Of a DNA stretch of 64,000 nucleotides, positions 1 through 9,378 are shown piece after piece (within the stretch, counting starts at the first letter, position 1; each line of letters starts with the position of its first letter). Location of the stretch: NCBI GenBank assembly GCA_001602925.1, contig LUZT01000006.1:362502-426501 (forward strand), given 5' to 3'. The notes below the pieces were generated by a model, which worked only from the letters and a program-made list of their open reading frames with translations, had not been told where the DNA came from and searched no databases. The DNA is from Chlorobiales bacterium Clorobi_01 (GTDB taxonomy: Bacteria; Bacteroidota; Chlorobiia; Chlorobiales; Chlorobiaceae). Position numbers and translations under genes: made by a program.

Positions 1-1
1 A

Positions 2-346
2 ACTATCACGCGTAATCTTATCAACAAGATCGAATCGCAGAGCACGCTTTCGATTGAGGCTGATCCTTCACGCTCTGATGCGGTGCTGAAGGGTGCGATT
101 GTCTCCTACAGCGACGAACCGAGCCAGCTTGGTAGCGCCACGGAGCGGGCCGTGACCAACCGGATCACGATTGTCCTGCAAGCCGATTTTGACGACAGGG
201 TCAAAAATACCAGGCTTTTTTCGCAGACATTTGTCGGCTTTGCCGATTATCAGGCAGGCAGTTATACCGCCCAGCAAACCGCTATACAGAGCGCCTATAA
301 CATGGCCGTCGAAGATCTCTTCAACCGGATGATTTCGAACTGGTGA
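2..346 (+). CDS. lptE: LptE-like LPS-assembly lipoprotein, C-terminal part
   Basis: An open frame runs from the left edge with no start in the window, so only about 114 C-terminal residues are present. The text around 70-115 reads SDAVLKGAIVSY, which resembles the conserved 'DA(V/I)L.G.(I/V)..Y' strand of bacterial LptE-like lipoproteins, and the tail ends in an amphipathic helix as in that family. LptE helps insert lipopolysaccharide into the outer membrane with LptD. The N-terminal lipobox lies outside the window, so the name rests on the C-terminal pattern alone. A hairpin terminator follows. Confidence 0.6.
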   Translation, partial: TITRNLINKIESQSTLSIEADPSRSDAVLKGAIVSYSDEPSQLGSATERAVTNRITIVLQADFDDRVKNTRLFSQTFVGFADYQAGSYTAQQTAIQSAYNMAVEDLFNRMISNW

Positions 347-432
347 GAAGAATGATGAATTGAACGGAGGGGGACCCGGCTTTTTTCCCTATGTGGTCTA
401 TAAGTCCTGTAAAAGCTTTAAGGGAAATGAGT

Positions 433-457
433 AAGGGCGGTTTGGGAGCCGCCCTTT
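433..457 (+). terminator. Rho-independent terminator after lptE
   Basis: AAGGGCGG (433-440) pairs perfectly with CCGCCCTT (449-456) around an 8-nt loop, followed by a short T-rich tail. It lies between the lptE stop and the convergent gene ending at 481. Confidence 0.65.
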
Positions 458-480
458 GATTCGCCATGTGTCGGTAAATT

Positions 481-921
481 CTACGAGGTTTTACTCTTTT
501 TTTCTTCGACGCGGCTTTTGAGCCAAGTGATTGCCAAGTCTCTGAAGGTATGCAGAAGCTCTATTCCTATGGCTCCCACTGCGACGCCGACGGGTGATGG
601 CTGCTTTTCCTGGGTTGCCTGAGCTGCTTGAGGCGCTTGCGATACAGGCTGGGGTTGAGGCGGATGGACGGCGATAGGCTGGCGTTTTGGAGTGAGGGCC
701 GACCTGATGATGCGGCCCGCAACAATGCCGGTGACGAAGGAGACTCCGGTTGCCTCAACAGGATGTTTTTTGATAAGCTCCATCGGTGACAGCTCCTCCT
801 GCAAATCCTCTTTCAACTGCCTGGTTCGCTTCCTGATCTGTTCCCCGCGTTCGCTTATCGTCTGTTCCAGCTCGTCGATTCTCGACTGGATGTTTTTGAT
901 CGGGTCATTTGCGTTAGTCAT
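481..921 (-). CDS. DUF883/YqjD-like membrane-associated protein
   Basis: 146 residues. The N-terminal 45 residues are highly charged and predicted coiled coil (heptad-like IDELEQTISERGEQIRKR). A short hydrophobic segment follows (about 58-72, GVSFVTGIVAGRII), then a Pro/Gln-rich linker, and a second hydrophobic helix near 108-130. This order (coiled coil, then a glycine-zipper-like membrane segment) resembles the ElaB/YqjD/DUF883 group of inner-membrane, ribosome-associated proteins. It overlaps the start of the upstream holin-like gene by 8 nt, so the two are co-transcribed. The specific role is unknown. Confidence 0.6.
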   Translation of the reverse strand: MTNANDPIKNIQSRIDELEQTISERGEQIRKRTRQLKEDLQEELSPMELIKKHPVEATGVSFVTGIVAGRIIRSALTPKRQPIAVHPPQPQPVSQAPQAAQATQEKQPSPVGVAVGAIGIELLHTFRDLAITWLKSRVEEKKSKTS

Positions 922-1312
922 TGGCGGAGAGAAGAATTTTATGGATGAAGTTCTTCAGCGCATTCGGCTTGACTTTGGTGAAGAATGCGAAAGTGACAAG
1001 GAATAGCAGACTCACCAGAAGATACCCCAGCCAGGTGTGGCCGAACAGTTCACCAAAAAGCAGGGCGATGGTGGTGATAAGGTAGGCGACGCCGATCATG
1101 AGGACAACAAGCAGAAGCACCAGTGCGCCGACCAGAGCTACCTTGTCGGTCAGTTCTATCTTGAACAGTTCGAGTTTTGCATCGATGATAGCCTTCAGGT
1201 CTTCAATGGTCGAATTGACCGTGCTGTCGATCAGACCGGGGATGCCTTTTTTCGGGCGATCCAGGTCTGCTTTACGGCTGACGTTGCCTGGCTCCTGTTT
1301 CATCCAGCTCAT
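914..1312 (-). CDS. Holin-like (YqjE/phage_holin_3_6 type) membrane protein
   Basis: 132 residues. After a polar N-terminus and an amphipathic helix (STIEDLKAIIDAKLELFKIEL), two long transmembrane helices occur at about 58-85 and 90-110. This is the arrangement of YqjE/actinobacterial holin-X family proteins, which are normally chromosomal stress-associated membrane proteins rather than phage lysis genes. It lies between two DUF883-like genes, matching the yqjD-yqjE pairing of enterics. No other phage gene is nearby. Confidence 0.65.
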   Translation of the reverse strand: MSWMKQEPGNVSRKADLDRPKKGIPGLIDSTVNSTIEDLKAIIDAKLELFKIELTDKVALVGALVLLLVVLMIGVAYLITTIALLFGELFGHTWLGYLLVSLLFLVTFAFFTKVKPNALKNFIHKILLSAND

Positions 1313-1327
1313 TCGATAACGGGTTTT

Positions 1328-1597
1328 TTATCTTTTCCTCTTCAGCAGAAATCCAAGGAAAACACCAGCGCCAAGAGCGTAAAAGAAAGAATTTACCGGA
1401 TTTTCCGTGATGTACTCTTTGGCTTTATCGCGCGCGTCGAGCATCTTTTCCCAGGTTTCGCTCTCCTTGAATTCGCTGAAAGCCTCCGAAACTTTCTGGC
1501 TGACTTCCCTGAACGGCTCAGGAATTTCATCATGAACAGCAGGGCCAGTTTTGGGCTGCTCCTGGGATATATCGTTGACCGGTATCTGGTGTTCCAT
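1328..1597 (-). CDS. Small DUF883-like protein with C-terminal membrane anchor
   Basis: 89 residues: a charged helical region (about 28-62) followed by a C-terminal glycine-rich hydrophobic helix (FFYALGAGVFLGFLL) and the basic tail KRKR. This is the classic DUF883/ElaB/YqjD layout with a tail anchor. It is the first gene of a three-gene minus-strand operon with the holin-like and second DUF883-like genes (15-nt gap). Confidence 0.6.
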   Translation of the reverse strand: MEHQIPVNDISQEQPKTGPAVHDEIPEPFREVSQKVSEAFSEFKESETWEKMLDARDKAKEYITENPVNSFFYALGAGVFLGFLLKRKR

Positions 1598-1748
1598 AGT
1601 GATCGATGGAATATTTTAGTGAGCCAATTGCCTGAATATAGGAAAAATAACAGATGCAACGGTTGGCTTGTTCCCGGTTGCCGGGTTGCGCGACTTGAGC
1701 AAGGGGACGTAACGTTTGAAATTCAATCCCCGGCTCATGGTTCATTAT

Positions 1749-2486
1749 TTAGAACAACATCCGCCCGCCGTCCACGTTGATCACCTGGCCGGTGATGTAT
1801 TCGGTTTCCATCAGGAACCGGATTGCCATGACGATGTCCATCGGGTCGCCGAGGCGCTCCAGCGGGATTTTGCCGACAAGGTCGGCTTCCGGCTCCTCGT
1901 CGCGCCCGGAGTAGGCCGAGATGGTGCCCGGTGCGATGGAGTTGACGAGAATTTTTGGAGCCATTTCCTTGGCGAAAATTCTCGTGAGGTGCTGGATGCC
2001 CGACTTCGAGACCGTGTACGGCGCGTAGTTGCGCCAAACGAGATTTGCTGAAATATCGGTCATCGTGATGATGCGTGAGACGAACGGCTGTTTCAACATG
2101 ATCCGCGAGGCCTGTTGCATCGTGAAGAATGCACCTTTGAGATTGGTATCGACGAGGCTGTCCCATTCCGGTTCGGTCACGTCGAGCAGGGGAGTGCGGA
2201 AAAAGTTTGAGGCGCTCGTGATGAGCAGGTCGAGGCGGTTGAAGTGCTTGCTGAAGATCGCGAACGCCTTCTCGATCTCGGTGACGTTCGAAACGTCGCA
2301 CCGCACCATCTGCGATTCCGGGCTGACCCAGCGGATTTTTTCAAGCGTCTCCTTCGCCTTCTCCCCCGAGTGCTGCCAGGTGAAAAAGATCGAATAGCCC
2401 TGCCCGGCAATGGCCAAGGCTATTTCACTTCCGAGCTTGCCCGAAGCTCCGGTCATGAAGCACACCTTTTTTCCTGAAACGCTCAT
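1749..2486 (-). CDS. Short-chain dehydrogenase/reductase
   Basis: 245 residues from the ATG at 2486; an in-frame TTG at 2522 would add 12. The N-terminal GASGKLGSE is the TGxxxGxG cofactor loop, and the catalytic Tyr and Lys are in YTVSK (about 160). The end VDGG is the SDR C-terminal signature. The usual catalytic Ser position reads in ITMTDIS. The overall form suggests a pteridine reductase/FabG-like enzyme using NAD(P)H; the substrate is unknown. A terminator separates it from the upstream response regulator, so it probably has its own promoter. Confidence 0.75.
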   Translation of the reverse strand: MSVSGKKVCFMTGASGKLGSEIALAIAGQGYSIFFTWQHSGEKAKETLEKIRWVSPESQMVRCDVSNVTEIEKAFAIFSKHFNRLDLLITSASNFFRTPLLDVTEPEWDSLVDTNLKGAFFTMQQASRIMLKQPFVSRIITMTDISANLVWRNYAPYTVSKSGIQHLTRIFAKEMAPKILVNSIAPGTISAYSGRDEEPEADLVGKIPLERLGDPMDIVMAIRFLMETEYITGQVINVDGGRMLF

Positions 2487-2528
2487 GGTGGTGAAAGCTG
2501 GTTGAGATGGCGTTTTTTTCAAGGTAAT

Positions 2529-2570
2529 AAAAAATATGCCCTATAAATCGTATAGGACTTATAGGGCATA
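2529..2570 (-). terminator. Terminator of the two-component operon
   Basis: A 12-bp perfect inverted repeat (2535-2546 with 2559-2570) containing ATGCCCTATAA, loop 12 nt. Read on the minus strand it is followed by ATTTTTTA. It lies directly after the response regulator stop at 2604. Confidence 0.75.
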
Positions 2571-2603
2571 GAGGATAGGATTTTGGCGTGTCGGGCAAGC
2601 GGC

Positions 2604-3371
2604 TCACTTGATGCTCAGCGGTTCCGATAGACGGAAACCTTTGCCTCGTACTGTTCTGACCGGAAGCTTTATGCCGTGTTCAGCGCCTTTCTGGCGAAGG
2701 CGGTGAACCACGACGTCCAGTGCCTTGCTGCCTGACGTAACGTCATCGTAGCCGAGAGCCTCTGTAAGCTCCTGACGGGAGACAAAATTTGGATTCGATG
2801 CAAGGTGCGCCAGAAGGTCCACCTCTTTTGATGACAGACTGAGTTTGTCGCCCGTGGGCGCGATGACGGTAGCCGTGGCTACCAAAAGTTGCCAACCGGG
2901 GGATAGCGTTTCAAGCGGATTCATGCCGCGCGCCTGTTTTTCTTCTCCTTTTGTGGAGAGCCTGCCAAGGTTGCTTTCGACCGATGCGATGAGTTCGTCG
3001 GTATTGACCGGCTTGAGCAAATAGGTGTCGGCTCCGGCCTTGTATGCTGAAACACGGCTTTCAAGTGAAGAACGGGCGGTCAGAATGATGATCCGCATAT
3101 TGGTATTTTGCCTGATAAACTCGGCAAGCACCACACCGTTCTGGTCAGGAAGGCCAAGGTCAAGAATCACCAGCGCATAAGGCTTCTGAGCGACTTTTTG
3201 GTAGAAATCCAGAGCACTTTTTGCCCCGGTCACTTCATAACCATAAAGGGTAAGGGTTTCGACAACGCTGTCCCGAAAATCGCGGTCATCTTCCACGACA
3301 ATAATCCTGCCCCGCTCAGTCTCATTACTGACTGGTGCAGCCTGTTCAACGGTTACCGAATCTGTATTCAT
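2604..3371 (-). CDS. OmpR-type response regulator
   Basis: 255 residues. The receiver domain is at about 22-135: acidic cluster EDD (27-29), phosphoacceptor Asp71 in VILDLGLPD, the Thr in ILTA and the Lys in LLKP. The C-terminal half (about 150-250) is a winged-helix DNA-binding domain with the typical KEVDLLAHLA and VHRLRQK segments. The gene starts 12 nt after the sensor kinase stop, so the two form one operon and almost certainly one phosphorelay. Target genes cannot be told from the sequence. Confidence 0.88.
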   Translation of the reverse strand: MNTDSVTVEQAAPVSNETERGRIIVVEDDRDFRDSVVETLTLYGYEVTGAKSALDFYQKVAQKPYALVILDLGLPDQNGVVLAEFIRQNTNMRIIILTARSSLESRVSAYKAGADTYLLKPVNTDELIASVESNLGRLSTKGEEKQARGMNPLETLSPGWQLLVATATVIAPTGDKLSLSSKEVDLLAHLASNPNFVSRQELTEALGYDDVTSGSKALDVVVHRLRQKGAEHGIKLPVRTVRGKGFRLSEPLSIK

Positions 3372-3383
3372 AGGCGTTTCTGA

Positions 3384-6077
3384 TTAATCGGTCTTGTTTC
3401 CGATAATTACCGGAAGAATAATGGTGGCTTCAATTCGCTTTCCGGTTTTGGCAAGTGTAATGGAGCCTTCATGCTGGTTAACGATATTTTTCACCAGCCA
3501 GAGCCCGAGACCCGCGCCGGCAGTATTGCTGGCATGGCTGCCACGGTGGTATTTTTCGAAAAACATCTCCAGTTCATCGTCACCTAGGTCATACAAAAGC
3601 TTGTTTCCAACGACGACTTTCACGTTGTGTTCATCCATGCTGGAACACTTGATCGTGATGGTCGAGTCTTCCGGAGAGTACTTCCGGGCGTTGTCGAGGA
3701 GGTTGAAGATGGCAAATTTAATGCCCGATTCCTCACCATAAATGTTGACATTGGCAGGGCAGTTTTCAAAAACAACCTTTCTTTCCTTCCATATTCCTGA
3801 AAAGGTATCGACCTGGGATTTGATGACCTTCGACAAAAGCAGTTTGTGCCGATTGGCCAGCGACTTGTGCCGGTCAGCCATTCTGCTTTCCTGAATGGAG
3901 ACCTCAAGAACTTCAACCAGGCGGGCGATACTCCGTTCGATTTTCGCGAACTCCTGCTTGTTGGTAAAATTGCCCATCTGGTGCTTGATCTTGATGAGGT
4001 CAAGATTTGTCCTCATGATGGCAAGCGGCGTACGGTATTCATGGGAAATCATGCTCAGGAAGCGGTGCAGGCGCTCCACCTCCTTTTGCAGCTGAATGTT
4101 CCGGTCTGCGATGGACTGTTCGAGGCGGCTGATACTCTGCTGCTGCATTTTTTCCAGCGTGATGTCAACCATCATGACGAGAAGAACCGCCGCGCCATCA
4201 AGTTCGATGAACTCCGTTGAGCACAGAACATCGACCACGTCACCGCTTTTGTCATAGAGGAGAAACGGTTTGTTGCAGATCCGTTCGCGTAGCGCGACGG
4301 TCGAGAACAGTTCCTCGTAATCCGATTCATGGTAATGCAAACCAAGCTCAAGACCATTCCGGCCAGTTACCTCTTCGGGAGCGTAGCCAAGAAGCTCAAG
4401 CCACGAATCGTTGACATCGATGATCTTACCGGTTTCGATCTCCTTGATGCTGATGGCGATCGGAGCGTTATCGAAAATGCTCCTGAATTTCCGCTCATTT
4501 TCGCGGATTTCCTCATCAAGCCGCTTTCTTTCGGTTATGTCCATAACCGTCCCGACATACCGGTCCAGGTTGCCAGCCTCGTCGAGTTGGGGCTTGCCGC
4601 GGCAGGCCAGCCAGTGCAGGGAGCCGTCCTCGGGGTGGCAGACCCGAAACTCGATATCGATATTGATTTCTCTGGTTGCCGCTTCCATGACGATGCCGAA
4701 GGTCTTTTCACGGTCATCGGGATGGACGCTGCTTTCACACAGCTTGTGGTTGTGGGGCTTGCTGTCGGGAGTCAGGCCATAGAGCTTCCAGATGCGATCG
4801 GACCAGTACACCTCGTCTTTCTTGAGATTCCACTCCCAGACTCCGGCGTTGGTTGCCTCAAGGGCAAATGCCATCCGGGTCTTGCTTTTGAGGAGTTGCT
4901 CTTCGAGCGCTTTCTGTCTGGTAATGTCGATCGTCGTGCCAAGGTATCTGACAATGTTTCCGCTGGCGTCCTTCACGGGTTTTCCTCTCGACAGAAGCCA
5001 GTGAAGCGAACCGTCCGGGTAACAGACCCGGTATTCAACGGAGATATTGCAGCCTTCGGTTGAAGCCTTGCGCACCGCCTTGCAGGTAGCTTCCCGGTCT
5101 TCGGGAACAATCGTATCTGCCCAGAGGGCGAATGACGGGGATTCGCAATGCGGTTCGAGTCCGTACAGTACCCAGACTCTCTCTGACCAGACATTGATGC
5201 CGCTTTTCAGATCCCATTCCCAGATACCCGCGTTTGCTGCTTCGAGAGCCTGATCCAGTCGTTCATTGCTTTCGATCAGGGTGTTTTCGACCATCTTCCA
5301 TTCAGTAATGTCGGTAATCAGGCCGATGTATTTGATGAGTTTTCCTCCAGCATCATACTTCGGCGAGCCCTGCGAGAGCAGCCAGTGCACGGAACCGTCT
5401 TTTGGGTAAACCACCCGGTACTCGACCGAAGCGGCGCGTCCCTGGTGAAGGGCATCCTTGATTACCGTGCTTACAAAGGCTCGATCCTCCTCGTGAACCG
5501 TGATGACGCAAAGCTCGTTGTTCAGCTCCTGGCTGTCAACCTCCAGTCCGTATAGCCCCCAGACCTCTTCAGACCAGAACAGGTTGTCGGTATCAGCATC
5601 CCATTCCCATATACCGGAGCGGGCTGCGTTGAGGGCAAAAGAGATGCGTTCCTTGTGCTCGCGGAGTTCCCTGTTTATGGATTTACCGTCAGTGTTCGTA
5701 TCGCTCTTTGCAACTTTGGTAAGGTTGCCGTCATGTAAGGGTTCCGTCGCTTGCGCTTGGGGTAAGGTGATGAGCAGCTTGCTTTCGGATTCCCCGGTTG
5801 CCGGCAATGGATGCACCATGCCCGTGGCTTTACCTGTTTTACAGGCATTGCGCAACTGAGAGGAGAGCTTTTCTGCCTGCTGTTGCCACAGGGGTGAGGT
5901 GGAGATGAGAGCGTCAAGGGGTTTTCCGGTACAGGAGGCAGGCTTTTTCCGAAGGTGGGCAAAAAATGCTTTGTTCGCGTGAATGAGCTTGCCAGAGCAA
6001 TCAACCACAGCTACTGCGTCCTGTATCAGTTCGATAAGGAGATCGATGGTATGGTCATCAGAAACAGAGACAGGCAT
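3384..6077 (-). CDS. Multi-PAS sensor histidine kinase
   Basis: 897 residues with no clear membrane segment, so a cytoplasmic sensor. Five PAS modules: a short one at about 10-75, three closely similar ones (about 140-260, 270-390, 395-515) each containing a W-E-W motif and (W)SE/DR-WxLYGL, and a fifth at about 525-640. The HisKA domain carries the phospho-His in SHEYRTPL, followed by a HATPase domain with N box (NLLDNARKYS), the truncated G1/F boxes and AGLGLWLVKN. The three repeated PAS units look like internal duplications of a PAS-PAC fold. The signal could be redox, light or a small molecule; none is visible from the sequence. Partner regulator is immediately downstream. Confidence 0.88.
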   Translation of the reverse strand: MPVSVSDDHTIDLLIELIQDAVAVVDCSGKLIHANKAFFAHLRKKPASCTGKPLDALISTSPLWQQQAEKLSSQLRNACKTGKATGMVHPLPATGESESKLLITLPQAQATEPLHDGNLTKVAKSDTNTDGKSINRELREHKERISFALNAARSGIWEWDADTDNLFWSEEVWGLYGLEVDSQELNNELCVITVHEEDRAFVSTVIKDALHQGRAASVEYRVVYPKDGSVHWLLSQGSPKYDAGGKLIKYIGLITDITEWKMVENTLIESNERLDQALEAANAGIWEWDLKSGINVWSERVWVLYGLEPHCESPSFALWADTIVPEDREATCKAVRKASTEGCNISVEYRVCYPDGSLHWLLSRGKPVKDASGNIVRYLGTTIDITRQKALEEQLLKSKTRMAFALEATNAGVWEWNLKKDEVYWSDRIWKLYGLTPDSKPHNHKLCESSVHPDDREKTFGIVMEAATREINIDIEFRVCHPEDGSLHWLACRGKPQLDEAGNLDRYVGTVMDITERKRLDEEIRENERKFRSIFDNAPIAISIKEIETGKIIDVNDSWLELLGYAPEEVTGRNGLELGLHYHESDYEELFSTVALRERICNKPFLLYDKSGDVVDVLCSTEFIELDGAAVLLVMMVDITLEKMQQQSISRLEQSIADRNIQLQKEVERLHRFLSMISHEYRTPLAIMRTNLDLIKIKHQMGNFTNKQEFAKIERSIARLVEVLEVSIQESRMADRHKSLANRHKLLLSKVIKSQVDTFSGIWKERKVVFENCPANVNIYGEESGIKFAIFNLLDNARKYSPEDSTITIKCSSMDEHNVKVVVGNKLLYDLGDDELEMFFEKYHRGSHASNTAGAGLGLWLVKNIVNQHEGSITLAKTGKRIEATIILPVIIGNKTD

Positions 6078-6188
6078 AAGTGCCGAAGCTTGCTAATCTT
6101 TTATAAATCGAAACATCATAGTAATAAATGAAAGATTTTGAACAAACCAAAAGTCTGTAGCATTCAGGAAAGAAAGAGCATAGCAGGC

Positions 6189-7202
6189 TTACATGTACTT
6201 TGCACCAATCATTCCGGCGGCAACAAACTGATTGATGAGAAACAGGATATTATTGATCACCTGAAATCGCAGAAACGCGTTGTGCTCATGCACTTCACTT
6301 TTGCCGATGGCGTTGCCGAAGCCGTCACTGACTGCGCCCTGCATGAACGATGCACCGGTTCGCGGATCGCGGTAAATCGGAATCTGTACCAGGATGTTGA
6401 TCAGCAGCGACGTCAGAATCATGTACATCAGGATATGAAATCCCCACTGCCATGCAAGGATCGCGAATCCGGCAAAGACAAGGTCGATGATGATGAATGC
6501 CGTGAGGAAGGTGTAGCGGGAGCCGATAAGGACGGTCAGCGATTTCATGCCGCTTTCAGCATCTCCTTTCTGCGATTTGAAATCGTTCATGATGATCAGC
6601 GAGATGGCCATAAAGAAATTCAGGATGGCAAGCCAGACCACTTCGGGCCTGATTTCACTGAACAGGACGTTTGCCGAAAGATAGGTGATGAAGCCGTAGG
6701 AGATGCCGACAGCGGGCGCTGAAAGAAAAATATTCTTCTTCAGCTTGAACGGTGGTGCTGAGTAGATGTAACCGAACATCAGTCCACACATCATGCAGGC
6801 GCTCAGGATAAGTCCCCGCTGACCACCGATATGAATCGACAGAGCGATGCTGATCGACAGGGCAGCGACAAGGACGATGACCCAGTTCCAGACAGCTTCT
6901 TTCTCCGAAATCCGACCGGAAGGGATCGGTCTGGTCGGTTCGTTCAGCCGGTCAAGCTCAAGATCGAAATAGTCGTTGACCGACTGGCTGAATCCTGTTC
7001 CAAGCGGGCCGTACAGGATGAAAAGCAAAAAGAGCAGCAGATAGTCATGCAGGGTTGGCTGCATGGCTCCGGAACCCATGACACCACCGGCAAGGCAAGG
7101 GAAGACGCTGATCCAGGTGACCGGATCGAGCAGCTCGATGTGAGCCTTGAGCTTTTCTTTCAGGCCCAGTGAAGAGGTTGTAGTCAGTGTCGCGATGTTC
7201 AT
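6189..7202 (-). CDS. (Bacterio)chlorophyll synthase, UbiA prenyltransferase family
   Basis: 337 residues from the ATG at 7202, chosen because upstream in-frame sequence lacks membrane or family features and overlaps the preceding gene. It has about eight transmembrane helices. The first Asp-rich motif is NDYFDLELD followed by RPIPSGRI, and the second is MNDFKSQKGD; both are signatures of the BchG/ChlG/BchK group, which esterify (bacterio)chlorophyllides with an isoprenoid alcohol. The adjacent pigment-type radical SAM enzyme and chlorosome genes support a pigment role. Whether it is BchK (BChl c/d/e), BchG (BChl a) or ChlG cannot be decided by eye; the chlorosome context slightly favours BchK. 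Confidence 0.85.
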   Translation of the reverse strand: MNIATLTTTSSLGLKEKLKAHIELLDPVTWISVFPCLAGGVMGSGAMQPTLHDYLLLFLLFILYGPLGTGFSQSVNDYFDLELDRLNEPTRPIPSGRISEKEAVWNWVIVLVAALSISIALSIHIGGQRGLILSACMMCGLMFGYIYSAPPFKLKKNIFLSAPAVGISYGFITYLSANVLFSEIRPEVVWLAILNFFMAISLIIMNDFKSQKGDAESGMKSLTVLIGSRYTFLTAFIIIDLVFAGFAILAWQWGFHILMYMILTSLLINILVQIPIYRDPRTGASFMQGAVSDGFGNAIGKSEVHEHNAFLRFQVINNILFLINQFVAAGMIGAKYM

Positions 7203-7246
7203 GACAGGTAAAGATTGGTGCTGGAGATTGTTTGAATGCCGCGCCG

Positions 7247-8629
7247 TCAGAGATACATGGACGGGTTCAGGCCGCGCGTGAAGCGGTTCATCTGGAGGTT
7301 GGCCAGCCACACCCAGTTCAGCGGCTTGCCCTTCATGCGCCGCATGATGGCCCGCGCGCCATACACCTCTTTCTGTATCTTGACAAAGTTTTGCAGGAAC
7401 GTATTGGTGCTGATTCCTTTTGGCTCGAACATGTAGTGATAGGTGTCGTATTTGTCCCAGTCGAAATGGCGAAGCCGTGGCTTCATCTCGTCATAATAGG
7501 GGGTGCCGGGAAAGGGTGTGACAAGCGAAAAGACCGGGAAGTCGATCCGGTTCTCCATGATGAAATCGTAGGTCATCTGGAAGCTTTCGCGGCTGTCGTT
7601 GTCGAATCCGAACATGAAATAGCCCTGAATGGCGATTCCCTGATTGTGCAGGTTTTTGACCACCGTGGCATAGTTGTCCAGCCGGTTCGACCCTTTGTGT
7701 ATGGTTTTGAGCGTTTCGGGGTTGAGGGACTCGAACCCGATGCTCATCAGCTCGCATCCCGACCACGCCGCAAGCTCGGCAACCTCCGGATCGTGAAGGA
7801 AATTCATCGAGATGTTGGCGTTCCAGCGAACGTTCAACCACCCCATTTGGCCAAGCAGCTCCTTGAAATATTTCGGACGGAAACTGATGTTATCGTCCAT
7901 GAATGAGAAGTTGACCTTCTCATTTCCGAGGCGCTCCTGATGGTAGCGCATCTCGTCCAGAACGAGATTGATGTCGCGGTAGCGGTAGTTTTTGCCGTAG
8001 ATCGTCGGTGTTGTGCAGAAATTGCATCCGACAGGGCACCCTTTCGTGGCGAGAATGGGGATCCTCGAACTGTATTTCCGGCTGTTCCGGCTGCGGAGTG
8101 CATAAGAAAAATCGGGTCGCAGCATCGTGTTCATCGGCCTCAGCGCCTCAGCGCGATAAACCGGTTTCATGCTGCCGTCGATCACGTCTTGAGCAAGCTC
8201 TGGCCAGACGGACTCTATTTCACCATAGGCGACACTGGAGGCATAGCTCTGGGCTTCATCGAGGGACATCGTCGGGTGCACGCCGCCGAGCAGGGCGATT
8301 TTGCCTTGCTTCTTTGCGTTTCCGGCGATCTGGTAGGCTTTTCTGGCGTTCAGGGTTCGTGAGGTGACGGCAATGACATCATAACCCGAGAAATCTTCAG
8401 GGATAGGGTCTCCCAGCCGTTCATCGATGAAATCGACGTCGAAAAGCTGACCTGCCAGAGTTGCCACCATCATGAGGTTCAGCGGCATGCTGACTTTTCC
8501 CGAATCAACCATCATGCTGGTGTTGCTGACAGGCTGGATCAGCAACCATTTCTTCCGTGATTTCCCGTTGACACCGGTCAATCGCCGCCGATCAGGTGTC
8601 GTTACAAAGGCAGGGTTTTCGTTTGCCAT
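7247..8629 (-). CDS. Cobalamin-type radical SAM enzyme, probable bacteriochlorophyll methyltransferase/cyclase relative
   Basis: 460 residues. The N-terminal region (about 30-170) has a B12-binding-like Rossmann fold (LLGGVHPTMS), followed by a radical SAM domain with CPVGCNFC (CX3CX2C) near residue 200 and the typical SMDDN-like, GFES and TPFPGTPYY segments. Class-B radical SAM proteins of this build in green sulfur bacteria include BchE (ring cyclase) and BchQ/BchR (C-8 and C-12 methyltransferases of BChl c). It lies 44 nt upstream of the chlorophyll synthase on the same strand, so the two likely act in one pigment pathway. Exact reaction not assignable here. Confidence 0.8.
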   Translation of the reverse strand: MANENPAFVTTPDRRRLTGVNGKSRKKWLLIQPVSNTSMMVDSGKVSMPLNLMMVATLAGQLFDVDFIDERLGDPIPEDFSGYDVIAVTSRTLNARKAYQIAGNAKKQGKIALLGGVHPTMSLDEAQSYASSVAYGEIESVWPELAQDVIDGSMKPVYRAEALRPMNTMLRPDFSYALRSRNSRKYSSRIPILATKGCPVGCNFCTTPTIYGKNYRYRDINLVLDEMRYHQERLGNEKVNFSFMDDNISFRPKYFKELLGQMGWLNVRWNANISMNFLHDPEVAELAAWSGCELMSIGFESLNPETLKTIHKGSNRLDNYATVVKNLHNQGIAIQGYFMFGFDNDSRESFQMTYDFIMENRIDFPVFSLVTPFPGTPYYDEMKPRLRHFDWDKYDTYHYMFEPKGISTNTFLQNFVKIQKEVYGARAIMRRMKGKPLNWVWLANLQMNRFTRGLNPSMYL

Positions 8630-8688
8630 TACAGGTCGGGATCGAAATACTGGATAGGAATACTACATCAAAGCGCCAGCCTTGCCAG

Positions 8689-8946
8689 TCAGGAGTCGAA
8701 TCTGCTGCGGGTTTCCTTGCTCGGCCGGGCATATCCTGAGACCGCGGGCGAGCTGCCGCGGAAAAGCCCGGCTCCGTTAGTGTTACCGTAAAGATGAGGA
8801 TAGGCGTTGGCTCCGAGTCTCTTGGTGCATTTGCCGACATTTTCGAGATAATCGCCGACAACCCACCAGTGGCCGTCGATGAATACTTCGAGAAATCTGC
8901 CGTAGACCTCGGCTCCTCGTACAAATGCGCCGTTGATGTCTTTCAT
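8689..8946 (-). CDS. csmE: Chlorosome envelope protein CsmE precursor (CsmA family)
   Basis: 85 residues. The core GRFLEVFIDGHWWVVGDY...NVGKCTKRLGANAY is the BChl a-binding CsmA/CsmE fold, with the His in GHW expected to bind BChl a of the chlorosome baseplate. The C-terminal extension after about residue 55 is longer than mature CsmA and in this family is removed by proteolysis. The gene lies on the minus strand just upstream of the radical SAM/chlorophyll synthase pair. A decayed copy is found at 12724-12897. CsmA itself is shorter at the C-terminus, so CsmE is preferred. Confidence 0.82.
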   Translation of the reverse strand: MKDINGAFVRGAEVYGRFLEVFIDGHWWVVGDYLENVGKCTKRLGANAYPHLYGNTNGAGLFRGSSPAVSGYARPSKETRSRFDS

Positions 8947-9378
8947 GATTGGATGATCTGGTTGAAAGAAAGTATCGAAGCTTTATGAATGAATGAAATG
9001 TAATAAATGCAAGTAAATTTCTGTAATCTTTTTTGTTTCAACAAGCATCGCCGGTGGCAAAGCCGCAGCGGCTGTTCGGCGATGGCCAGCGATCATTAGC
9101 CGGGCCGTGGCTGCCGAGGCTCAGTGAAAAATCATGATTGTGATTGCAAGTATCTTTATCATTATGACTTAAGTTGTAAGAGTGCAGGGTTTTCCGGCTG
9201 AGCATCTCAAAATAGCTTAGCAGAATTGATGTCACGAGGATTGCAAAATAGTCTCGAGTTTTCATTGCCATTAGAGTGCATGCCGTTTTTTCTTTTTTGA
9301 AAATCACATCGTTGTGGTTATAATTTGTGTAAGAAAAGAAAGTTTTTTGCTTTTCCCAATCAAAAAACCACAAGAGCT

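Noticed and set aside
9038..9271. Small minus-strand frame between csmE and csmB
   Set aside because: It lacks a ribosome-binding site, overlaps the divergent promoter region and has low-complexity, His/Asn-rich text.
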